Both the position numbers and the translations under genes were made by a program. DNA of 64,000 nt from Cenococcum geophilum 1.58 (lineage: Eukaryota > Ascomycota > Dothideomycetes > Gloniales > Gloniaceae). Numbering within the stretch: position 1 is the stretch's first letter; every line of letters begins with the position of its first letter. Below are positions 36,290-46,429 of the stretch, piece by piece. The notes under the pieces are model-generated. The model saw only the letters and a list, made by a program, of their open reading frames with translations, did no database searches and was not told where the DNA came from. The DNA lies in the NCBI GenBank assembly GCA_001692895.1, contig KV748243.1:441248-505247 (forward strand). The letters run 5' to 3'.

Positions 36290-37369
36290 TCACCTAAACA
36301 ACTGCCTCACGACCTCCTCGATTAACATAGCCACCTGTGCACCATCCTCCCACACAAAGTCGTGGGTCCCCTTGATTTTCTTGACCACAATAACCCGCTC
36401 CCCCTCGCCCCCACCCTCCCTAGCCCATCCCTGCCTCTTCAAAACCCCCTCCATGGCTTCCACCTGCTCCCACTCCACTAATTCATCCTCCTCACTCTGT
36501 CCCAGTACAATCAACCTCACCTCGTGCCGACCATATGTACCCTTAACCGGACTCGCCCGCTCCCAAACGTCCCTCTCCGTCCCAAACGCACCCTCCAGAA
36601 TCTCCACATACATCTCCTTGACCCCGGGCTGGCTATGATTCCTCAGCAGCAGCGGCAAATCGTAGATACCCTCCAGCAGAACCAACGCAACCGGCGGCCG
36701 AACGTGGGCAGAAGCCGGAACACCACCCAACCCAATGCCGGCCAAGCGTTGAAGCAGCAGCGTTGCGCCGCACGAATGCCCAATACCGACCCACTCATAC
36801 CGCGCCGCTCCATCCGCGCCTGCATCGCCTTCTACCGCATCTCCGCCCGCTGACCCACGCCCGACGCCGTACGTGCTCCTCAGCCACTCGAACGCGGCAT
36901 CGACGTCCCGCACGTGTACCGGGTGCCGCACGTTCCTGCTCTCGTCGTGCGGATCGCTAGGGAAAGTCGGGTGCGAGTCGTAGGGGCTGAGTCTGTAGTT
37001 GAGGCTCGCGAAGCCGGCGATGTGGGCGATGGAGGCCGAGGGCGGGAATGCGGGGGAGGGGAAGAGGTGCGCGAGCGCGGGCCGCAGCTGGGAGGATGTG
37101 AGCTCCGGGTCGCGCCAGGCGCCGCCGTGGACGTAGCTGTGGGCGAGTGAGTTTTGGGTTGAGGTGGGTGGGAGATACGCGTGGGCTGCGGCTCCAGCAG
37201 AGCGCAGACGAAGTGGGCGTCGGAATTGGCCTTACATGATCCAGACGGTGTTTGTGGGCGAAGATTCCGTAAGTGGGCGGGGGAGCCAGATGTCGAGGGT
37301 TTGGAGGGGGGTAGCGGGGGAGGTGTAGGGGATGGAGGGGATGTGGTGAGGGTGGGATTGTGCCGTCAT
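36290..37369 (-). CDS. BNA7: Kynurenine formamidase (arylformamidase), alpha/beta hydrolase
   Basis: Two exons, 37369-37236 and 37136-36290, with a 99-bp intron, give 326 aa. The oxyanion-hole motif HGGAW lies at residues 48-52, the nucleophile serine in GHSCGA near residue 166, and the catalytic histidine probably in GTHDF near the C-terminus. The enzyme hydrolyses N-formylkynurenine to kynurenine and formate, the second step of the kynurenine route from tryptophan to NAD. The HGGxW motif and length fit Bna7 and arylformamidases rather than large lipases. GC-rich third positions contrast with the repeats to the left. Confidence 0.88.
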
Positions 37370-37671
37370 AGCTTGATCAAGTACTTGATGCAGTCACGCG
37401 AATGTGAGAATCAATGTGATGAGAGTGAAATGGTCTTATTACCACAGCCTTCCTAGACATATATCTAGGAATCGGCAAGGAAGATAGAAGAGCCGCCAGC
37501 AAACGTCTATCTACAATGCCAGCCCCACCGCTACGCATTATTGTACAGAGGTATCCGTTCCTGTTCCTGTTCCCATATCCGTCTGTCCCGGTATTGTACA
37601 CTTCTTATTCGTACAAGGCCTTAAGTCTACTAAAGTCGCGGCGAATATCATGCCCAAAAATGCAGCATGGC

Positions 37672-39165
37672 TTATTCCACTTCATCTCCCCATTGGTTCG
37701 ACCCCTTTTTTTCCTGTTTCCCTTTCGCCCAGACCCCTCTCCACCAAGGATCTCCGATTTCAGCGGCAATCTTGCGCGCCCGTTCCTCGTGCTCGGAGTC
37801 GAGCTCGAACTTCCGCATCCGTTCCGCGATTCGCGGATCTAGCACGATGTCGTCTAACCACACTCTTTCCCCACCATCATCAACTTTTCGCTCTCGTACA
37901 GATTTGTGCCACTCTGCTTCTTCATGCTGAAGTTGTCGCTGCTGTTCCCATTGGCTAGCGCTATCGTTCGATTCCTCGCCGGAAGGTAAGGGGTTGCTCT
38001 CAGGATTAAAGTGCGATTCTCCAGGGCTACCGTAGGGCTCGTATACTGCAAGTACAGCAGCTGCGGTTTGCCGGCCGATGTCGTCTGCAAGGTGTCGGCG
38101 GTTTAGAAATCGATACATGCGGATTGGCGTATTAAGGAACCCAAGGAGGTGAGGAAAAGGTATCGTAGTCGAAGGTGGTAACTCAAGCGGGCAATTCGGG
38201 GAGATTACGGAGGTTCCATAGGAGGCGGTGGTGTTGAATGGAGGCGGTTGCTTCTTTTTAGCGGGTTTCTTAGATTCTTCCTCTGCTGGTTTCTCAGCTT
38301 CCGGAGTAGCTGGTGGGGTTACAGGAGCAGTTGGGGAGGCATCATCAACAGGCGTCGAGGCCGTGTCCGTACTAAACTCAGTAGAAGTCGGTTGTTCAGG
38401 AGCGGTAGTTTCTAGTATATTGGAGCTCGTAGCCTCCTGCACGGCATCCGTCGGTGATTTAGGAGGATCCAACGGCCCTAACCACCCCTCGTGCAGGCCC
38501 CTGATATATTCCTTCCACGTATTCCTCCCAATAATTATGTCTCCCGCTGGCCCATCCCAGGCCTTCACTCCTGATTTCTGCCGTGTTTGCGCTAGCACCA
38601 CATCCAAATCTTCCTCCAACGGCTCCGCCGACTCCTCCCCCCTCGTTTTCCTCAACTTCCGTATCCGCTCCGCCAACCCAGCTCTTACATCGCCCTCCAT
38701 CCGCCCCTCCACCGCATCCCAATCCAACGCTGCCGCCACGAGCATCGGCTTCACGTACTCATGGAAGTGGTCGCGGGCGGACATCAAACTGTCAGCGGGG
38801 GGTGCCGATAGGTATATCGTGACTTTCCGCGGCATGGTCTGCGTATCGAGCGGCTCCTGCGCAATGTGCGAGACCAGCTTCGCCCATTTCTTCTGCACAC
38901 GTTTTTTCTCCCGCCGGTCGTACACCAGCGCCGCCGTCCAGGAGCCGGTAATTGCGAGGAAGATCATCCAATTGCGCGATGGGAGCCGTGGCCGGAAATT
39001 GGGGAGGCCTAGTCATTGTGAGCTTGGGAATTGGAATTTTGAGAAAGAGAGGACGGCACCCATCATCTTGAACACTGGGTTGGGGGGTCTGGGAGGTTTT
39101 GCGGCTGCTGGGCCCGCAGAGCCTGCAGGTTTGTTCTGCGAAGCTGCCGCATCCTGATCTGCCAT
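37672..39165 (-). CDS. TIM54: Mitochondrial import inner membrane translocase subunit Tim54
   Basis: Two exons, 39165-39060 and 39008-37672, give 480 aa; the 51-bp intron (gtgccg..actag) restores the family phrase GLPNFRPRLPSRNWMIFL. One membrane segment (about residues 50-66) near the N-terminus is followed by YDRREKKRVQKKWAKLVSHI, which is characteristic of Tim54. An acidic and Pro/Thr-rich middle (about residues 240-300) looks disordered. Tim54 stabilises the TIM22 complex, which inserts carrier proteins into the inner membrane, and exposes a large domain to the intermembrane space. It lies 302 bp upstream of BNA7 on the same strand, with no sign of shared regulation. Confidence 0.9.
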
Positions 39166-39407
39166 ATCTGGGGGATCGCTGGTGGTGATAGGGCTGGGAT
39201 AGCTATAGAAAATTCTTGGAGATATGAAAGTTCGGCTTTCTTTGGGAGCAGGGCCTGCTCCGAAGGATTTCGACCATCCGCACAATGGCTTTCTCTCATT
39301 CTGCAAACCCGCATCTATGCAATGATTTCCAACATTTTTACGCCTGGCTCAGCCGATACCGAGAGGCCCGCAGACGGATCGGCTCGAGCTATGAATTGGC
39401 TCAGCTC

Positions 39408-40956
39408 CTATATCATTCTAACTGAAGTCGAATCCTTCTCATCAATACACCCAACGAAAGCCCCTGGAATATAGACTCTCTCATTCAATTCGTCAATAAA
39501 AGCAAGTCCAGGTGCACCAAATGCCCAGCGTACCTTGGTCGCTACCAAGACAACAACATCATCAGATTTCATAGGTTCCAAAGGAAAAAAATAGCCTTTG
39601 GCTGTGGAAACATATTCCGAACTTCCTCTAAACCCCATAGTCTGGAGAAAAGTGTAAGCCAAATGATGCAATGGCAGTTGTAGTTGCGTATTGGTGGGTT
39701 TGATCCGTTCCCTAACAAATCTTTCCCCATCCTCTTCGATTGGCGACCTCTGAAACGTCATCATGAAGTCCAAGTACAAAGCACTTCCTTCTTTATGACC
39801 AGGTTGACCCGCACCCCAGCCGGGCCAAGGGAGTATAGATGGTAAGTCCCCAGCCACCGGTCGCCAGCGTCTCATGAAGGCCGGATCGCGCTTCGCAGCC
39901 GAGTAAATAAAAGAGTAATCGCCCTTGCTCTCGCATAATACCATGAACGCTTCGCAGGGGTCTATTGTGCCAGAAAAATCTGCGACAGTGGTGCTAATCG
40001 CGCCAATCATGGCATAGAAATGGTCGCCCGGTCGGCTCGAGGTCCTCTTGTCCATGTTGGACATGACCTGCAGCGCGGACCGCTCCTCATAGCCTGCAAT
40101 CGCGTAATCCCCGATGAGGTCCTGGAAAGCAGAAAGGCGCGGAAACTGCTGCTCCTTGTCGAAGTTGGAGCCTTCTAGGCGGGATAGCGTGTACCCCACA
40201 CAATTCATGAAATGGTCTCCAGCAACAAGAGCGCCATGTGGCCCTTCGCAAGTAATGTATAGTTCCTTGCTGTTGACAGCTTCTTGATACGTCCATGCTC
40301 TGGATATCCAATCCTCTTTCTCTAAATTATGGAGGCTGTCATGGTCAATGCGGTGCGACTTGCTCATTTGCTCGAGCGCCGTCTGTGCTCCACTTGAGAG
40401 TACGACGAGGACTTCTTCGGCCAGAGAGTAGATGTAGCCCATACTTCCCAAGCAGCGAGCCCGCTCTTGCGGCTCTTCAGGGACGGAGAGGGCGTCTATC
40501 CATACGCGCTTGCAGGACGGTCGATGCTTTATTGCAGTAGCTAATGCTGGCAGTGTCCGATCGGAGATATCGAAATTAATACGGAGCGGGCTAGGCTCTC
40601 GCCCAGGCCCCCAACTATAAGAAATGCAGGTAAACACAGGCTCCATTACATCGTCTGCTTCAAGATCATGCGGTTCAAGTGCCCAATGATATCCTTCAAA
40701 CTCGAAGGAACTAGATTTTGCCTCAAGATCTGGAACCAAGAGATAGAGTAGCATCTTCGGATGATATTGAAACGGCCACTGTTGTTGTGAGATGGGGGAA
40801 AGCACGATAGAGGAGTGTAGGAGTAGCAATAATAATACAAACCTGCACATGACCAAATTGAGGTGGGGTGTGATCGCCAGCCACAAAAATGGGGAGATGC
40901 TCAATTGTAGTGCTCACATCAAGTGATTCGCGTACAGCACTCTGCGACGAGAGCAA
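39408..40956 (-). CDS. Heterokaryon-incompatibility (HET) domain protein
   Basis: Two exons, 40956-40843 and 40778-39408, with a 64-bp intron, give 494 aa. A longer single-exon reading from 40904 is open, but its first 40 residues come from the intron and do not resemble the family. HET blocks are clear: FTCISYSWGPG, then KRVWIDALSVPE...RARCLGSMGYIYSLAEEVLVVL, then WISRAWTYQEA. The C-terminal half (about residues 290-494) has no domain I recognise. HET domains of this type trigger cell death when unlike strains fuse, or act in NLR-like immunity; most family members have no known partner. The gene may be accessory. Confidence 0.85.
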
Positions 40957-41139
40957 GATAAGTACAGCTGCGGGCCGCTTTAAATTGTGCTGAATATGTT
41001 TTTAAGGCCTCATACATGATAACGTAGGTAACGGGGTTTTGACCGCTCCCTGGATTACCTAAAGAAGTATACACCGCTCCACAATCGACTTTCTCAGCTA
41101 CATACTTTTCCACGCCTTAACTCTACCACCAGTCTACCC

Positions 41140-41412
41140 ATGCCTCGCTGGCCTCAAGCACTAGATGCGGAGGACCGTATACAAGCTGCTCTTACTGCCT
41201 GGCGAGCAGGCAGCTTATATCGCAGCCCCCAAGCCTGCGCGAATGCCCATGGAGTTCCTCCTATTACTTTTTAAAAACGACTCCAAGGCAGCCATGCAAC
41301 GTTGAAACAATCAACTGCGGATGAGCTTCAAGAGTCCTCTACTGCCGCCGCTACGGCTGCGGCTCTTGTCAAACAACTTCTTCTCTTAGGCTCTCGACGT
41401 GCTAAGGGATAA
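41140..41412 (+). pseudogene. Remnant of a pogo/Fot1-type transposase N-terminus (HTH psq domain)
   Basis: From the ATG at 41140 the translation is MPRWPQALDAEDRIQAALTA.., then W.AG...SPQACANAHGVPPITF and a stop. This follows the pattern of the psq-type helix-turn-helix that opens fungal pogo-like transposases (RIQ.AL.A...G...S...AA..Y.VP..T...R). It continues after the stop with KRLQGSHATLKQS. The remnant is short and the rest of the transposase is missing. It ends at CGTGCTAAGGGATAA (41398-41412), the exact 15-bp tip of the hAT family in this window. Between 40957 and 41139 I see only upstream DNA of the HET gene. Confidence 0.5.
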
Positions 41413-41455
41413 AGCTAATTTAAAGTGCTACGTACAGCAATCGGCGCTATCCATG

Positions 41456-42561
41456 TTAACCTAACCAGCCCTCAGCTCCATCCCTGACTACCGAGATGTC
41501 AGGATGCACATGCACCTTCCCGACTGCCTTCCGTCCCGATACCCATCCAATACTTCATTAACCCTCTCCCATCTAGCCCCTCGACAACTTCATATCCTAA
41601 CGGCCTCACGATTCCCTCATCAATCTAACTAGGAAGATGCTTCCAAAACCACACTCATAACTCCCGATGCACACGTCCCGACCCAATCGAGAATTTATCC
41701 TCAAACCCTTCCCTTTCCCTGTCACACTCTCCTCATCGGCCACCAGCGTCCCCTTCACCCTGCCTAAAAGCAGCCTAACCTCCTCTCCATTCACCGCAAC
41801 CCGCCCCCCACCACCGCTCTCACCCTTTCCTCCACATTTTCCGCATGCCGATCAACGACATGCGTCGCCCCAAGCTCTCTATCAGTAACTTCACATTCCA
41901 CTCCTTCGCCGCTGCTACAGCGACAATAATCCCGAACCCTGCTACGTGCGCAAACTACACGCCCATCCTCCGGCAATTCGCTCCCGCACCCAGCACCACG
42001 ACTGCATGCCTTTCCGCCCTAAACGCGTCGCGCTCCGCCGGCGGCGCATACGGCGGCGGGACGCCGCAGCCAGACGCATGGAACAGCGCAACGAATGCGG
42101 CCATCGCATTCGTCGGGAAGGTCGCGACGGCATCGTCGGTGAGCGAGTCGGGGATGCGCGCCGCGAGGTCCGCGTCGACGAGCGCGTACTGCTGCAAGCC
42201 GCCGCGGTCGAGGAAGCCCGCGCCGGTCTGGCTGAAGACGTGATCGCTGGCCGGAAGCGCGAGACGGCTGTTCCGACGCGCGTGGCGGTGCCGGCGATGT
42301 CGTTGGCGAGGATGTAGGGCGCTTTGTCGCCAGTGAAGAGGCCCTCGTCGCGGATTTTTTTATCGTGAGGGTTTACTGGGCTTGGGTTAATGATGGGAGA
42401 GGCAGGTATTGGTTTCGATGGAAAGCGGAAGGGTAGAGGGACATACATCCAACGCTGATTACTTTGACTAGGATTTCGTTCTCTCGTGGTTCAGGGATTG
42501 GCCATGTGCCCAGAACGACTGGATGGCCGATGGCTTCTACGAATAGAGCTTGTTGAGACAT
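41456..42561 (-). pseudogene. Zinc-type alcohol dehydrogenase-like (MDR superfamily) pseudogene
   Basis: The start is intact: exon 42561-42447 (MSQQALFVEAIGHPVVLGTW..), a 71-bp intron, then NPHDKKIRDEGLF..LANDIAGT, the enoyl-reductase-like pattern of fungal MDR proteins. The gene is broken at least three times. A G is missing near 42246, where RPGDHVF is expected after RFR. A TAG near 41950 stands where Q is expected (GV*FAHVAGFG; CAG to TAG). Another base is missing in a G run near 41868 (LGATHVVD continues in a new frame). The C-terminus (PLGYEVVEGLDG.., GRKAVGKVHVHPDI) is recognisable in further frames and ends at 41456. Substrate unknown. Confidence 0.8.
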
Positions 42562-43195
42562 TTTTAAGTGTCGACTTCCACTTGGTCTTTCCTAAGGTAG
42601 GTGCATCTTTAAGTACCTGCTGCTTGAGCGGGGAAAGGTACTTGTGGTGCAGATTCTCGATCATTGAACCGAATCTAGATTTTCAGAGCAAGTCAAGTAG
42701 GTGTGATTGGAAGTATAATGCGAGAAATAGAAGATAGTCCGTCACGTCTGTGGAGGTTACTCTTCGATTGACGTTGCTGCATCTCTCGAATGACAAAGTA
42801 GTAGCTTCGAGCAATTTGAAGTCTCGTTCAGGCCGAAGCTGCCAAGATAAGTAAAGAGAAGTACCTCCATGGAGGACCAACTAGACTTAGAACAGTTTCA
42901 CCTGGGCTATGGGGTATTGACTGTGGGATATAGACTCAATCAGTTAGGAGTGACTATTAGAAAGTTCTAAGATTAAATTGATGTCCGATGAGCTACCTAC
43001 AATAACGAAAACATAAAGAAACATTCACTCGTACCCTAGGCAAGTAGGTATCGTGCATAAAAAGCAATTCTAGATATCCACACATGAATACTTCCGCTTA
43101 ACCATCAAATGCCAGCCGACATTTCCACCTAAACACCGTCCCATGCCAATGCTGCGCTGAGGCACAACGCAAAAATCCACCGTATCCTTGATATA
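42562..43195. other. Intergenic, nothing recognised
   Basis: Upstream DNA of the dehydrogenase pseudogene and downstream DNA of PPN1. I see no further gene or repeat pair. Confidence 0.5.
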
Positions 43196-45541
43196 TCATA
43201 GCTCAGGCGAAGCCATAATGCTCTCCGAAATTTCCTCATAACTCCTAACCCGAGATTCAAACTCTTCCTCGATCGAATCTGGATCCAAAGTCCCCACAAA
43301 CGCCCGCTTGATAAATGTAAACCAGATAGTGGTCTTCCTGTGCTTCCCGTGCTTCCCGTGTTTCCCGTGCTTCCCATGCTTCTTCTTCTTCTTCTTCTTG
43401 TCCTTACCCTTTTTCTCTGCATCAGCGTTGCCATGCTCCACCTCTTCCTCTTTCTCGCATTCATATTTCTGTTCCTCGAGAAATTCTTGCCCTTTCTGTT
43501 TATATTCTCCAATCCTACGTGCCAAATCCAGGTAACTCCTTACCGTTAGGTCTTGAAGTTTGAATATCTTATCATCCGTAGTATTATACTCGACTTGATA
43601 CCTGAACTTCTTCGGATGCGGTTTCCGGTGTTTGCTTTCCTTCCCTTGATGTTTCCCCTCCTTCCACCTTTCGGCACCAATCATTTTATGCGCATCAACA
43701 GGACCAGATTCCTGATCCACAAAGTCGTTGTTAATGTGCGTAAGATTAGCGAAGTATTGAGCATATCCAGTAAGAGAGAGAGTCTGGGGGGAATAAGCTG
43801 GACCTGGCGGAGCAGACTTTGAAGGCGGAGATGGAATAACGAATTTGTACTTCTTGGGCTTCTTGACATTTCCCTTCTCCTCTCCGCCTTTCTTCTTCTT
43901 CTTAAGCTCAACGGAGCCATCCAGGATCGGTGATTCGCCCTTGAACAGGACTTGAGGGTCGTCTTGAAAACCACTAAGAGGAGCGTCATCAGGGATAACG
44001 AGGTCTTCTAAGCCAGTAATGTTGTATTCAAAGACTCGCAGGGTTGGAAAGTAGTTTGGAACAACACTAGCCGAGATGTGAGATACGCTGAATCGCTCGC
44101 CCCATGGACCACCAATTTTATCTAAGAAGCTTCCCTTGTCTCCCTTGCCGCCTTTCTTCTTTTTGTTGCTCCTCTTTTGGCCACGCAGTGATTCCAGAAT
44201 CCATTCCCAGGTGGACAGTTCATTTCCCCTACCATCCGTGTATTCGGCCATTGATGGCGAACCGGGTGGAGATGGAAGCTTAGCCCATTCGTCGCGGAGA
44301 TCGATCAGATAATCGGATGCAGAGGCAGTTGTTATCTCCCCATCTTCGAGCATGCTTACACGGGTATTCATAATCCCCATCTTGCCTGTTTTTGTATCTT
44401 TACCAATGTCCTTGAAATCTTGAAGCATGAAGTGATCGATGTTCATATGTCCATAGAGAGACCCAACGATGATATCTCGATATTGCTGCATCCATAGAGA
44501 GTATTTTTGCCAACACGTTTCGTCCCAGCTTAGCTTATTATCTGTCCGCGCAGGGGGCACGTGACCCATTAGGATAGCCTTCATGCCTCTATCGCGGAGA
44601 AATTGTAGCTGTATTCGTAACCAGTCCATGTGTTCGTATCCGGGCTCTGATTTGTCGGCACAGCCATCCACAGCTGAGTTCGAGTCGAAGAAGTATCTGC
44701 CGATCCATAAGTAACCTGGCCATATGTCCACTGACTCTATGCCAAAGCTTTCTTGTGACTTACATCGTGTTCATGCTGATGACCGCCAGATTGTTGGGAA
44801 TCACCTCCACGTAGAACCAACCGCCCCTCTGGAACTGGTGCCTCTGCGCCTCCGGTATGAAATTCCTCCAAATTTTCAAGTATTTCAGCGTCCATTTATT
44901 CGGCCCAGCCTTGAAGATATTGTGCGGCATCATATCATTGTTGCCAAACGTCGGAACGATAGGAATGGTAAAATCGTTTGTAGGGTCCGTGTCGTTGATG
45001 TTGTCGTCCTTCCCAAAAACCTCTGTGAACTTGGTAACCAGCAACTCATTTTGTTCCACGATCTGCTGCTCGCTCCGTGGAAACTTCTCATCGTTGTCGT
45101 GCCGCGCCGAGTCCCCCGTCCAGATCACGAAGTCGATAGTGCCCTTGAGGTTCTCCTCGATCCATTGGAAAGTCGCATTGACAAGGGATGTCGGAGTATC
45201 ACAGTTGGACGTCTCTGCGCCATAGACTCCCGCGGGCCCATGTCCTCGGTGACAAGCCGCTTCTTTCTCTGTGGAGGAGTATGTCTTGTAGAAAGGATCG
45301 AGATGAAAGTCTGGAGTAGCCCGTCAGTGTTTCCCCCTTCGCACATGGTGATCCGAGAGTATTGCAGCACTGAAGTCGACGTACCAGTTATGTGCAGAAA
45401 TCTGCCATTTAGCTTGCGGCCACGTGAAAGTGGCTGGGCCTTTATCCTGGCAGCTGTACCTGCGCCAACCTGCGGGGCAGCATTGCAGCATATGCACCAA
45501 ATCGAGAGCGCTAAAACCAACAGCGACTGCACAGAAGCCAT
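43196..45541 (-). CDS. PPN1: Vacuolar endopolyphosphatase (metallophosphoesterase, Ppn1 type)
   Basis: Three exons, 45541-45385, 45310-44764 and 44696-43196, with introns of 74 and 67 bp, give 734 aa. A hydrophobic N-terminus (SLLVLALSIWCICCNAA) acts as signal anchor or signal peptide. Metal-site motifs appear in order: FLHITDFH, WTGDSARHD, FGNNDMMP, GHVPPAR and GHMNIDHF, matching the calcineurin-like fold. Ppn1 cuts long inorganic polyphosphate chains inside the vacuole. The C-terminus is very Lys/His/Glu-rich, with KHG repeated four times (DNA about 43341-43380) after a poly-Lys run. Such a basic tail is known in fungal Ppn1 but varies in length. It lies downstream of CHD1 on the same strand. 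Confidence 0.93.
43341..43400 (-). repeat. In-frame KHG repeat and poly-Lys run in PPN1
   Basis: The 9-bp unit CTTCCCGTG (plus strand) occurs in four near-identical tandem copies and is followed by repeated TTC codon complements. It encodes (KHG)4 next to a run of lysines. Such units expand and contract easily, so strain length variation is likely. Confidence 0.8.
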
Positions 45542-46429
45542 CCTGAGAAGGATGTCAAAGATGTTAGAGGCATCCGGGATAAGAGGAAGAATAGGAGGAC
45601 ATGGCTGACCGGCGCTGAGTGTTTAAAGAAACGTGGGAGGATTTACAGGGAGGAACAGCAGCTGGCTGGCAGCGCGCACGCCCCTTGTTGACTGGTTAGG
45701 ATTTCACGTTTGTTGCGTCGCTGACGCGATGATGGACACGCCTCACCACATCCTCTGCCACACTCCATCACACCCTCCACCATACCCTCATGCACAACTC
45801 GGCGTCAGTGGGAGCTACTGGGGGCTAATAAGCACGCAGCCCAATATCAGCTGCTGGCCTAGCATGGGAAAGAGATAAGACTCGCGTGATACACTGCTTC
45901 ATCGGTATTATTGCTTTTGGAATTTGAGTTGGCTCTTGTGAAAGTCTGCCTACTCAAAATTCCCTCTAGCACACTCTAAGGAACTCTAAGGCACTCTAAG
46001 GCACTCTAAGGTATTCCGAGGGGCAAGGGGATTCCCAGAAGCTGCAAAAATGTATGCATCCTCTATTGGATAACCTGCGCGTGTCTCGCTTGAGAGTAAA
46101 ATAGCCCTAGTGACAAGGCAAGCCGCCTGTTCATGTGTCCACACCCTCCTATGCACACTCCGTATTTTGTCCTGCTAATGCCCGATGGAATGAAAAGCGA
46201 TAACATCAAATCTGAATCTGAATCAGATTCCCGCCAATATGCCTACGCCGCCCGATGGTCATATTCGTGCATGAAGAAAAAAATTCTCCCGGATCAGAAA
46301 AAGAACCTAACGCCGACGCTATGCCCTTCGTAAAAGTGAAACCCTCCAAGGTTAAAAACGCCTCTCGAAGAAACGCCTCACAATGAATAGAGATTTAGGA
46401 TTCCAAAGTCCTAACACCCAAGTCTACTC
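45542..46429. other. Intergenic between PPN1 and CHD1 with a small tandem repeat
   Basis: This holds the presumed PPN1 promoter. At 45970-46020 the 10-mer ACTCTAAGGC (or ..GGA) is repeated about five times. Pyrimidine-rich CAC/CCT stretches occur at 45740-45800. No gene is seen. Confidence 0.6.

Noticed and set aside
38228-39157. 309-codon plus-strand ORF
   Set aside because: It lies antisense to TIM54, whose splice-joined frame matches a known family; the plus frame has no domain.
40919-41113. 64-codon minus ORF as an extra first exon of the HET gene
   Set aside because: The two-exon model starting at 40956 is already complete and in frame; this frame would add unrelated sequence.
44724-45608. 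294-codon plus-strand ORF
   Set aside because: Antisense shadow of PPN1 exon 2, where metal-binding motifs prove the minus frame.
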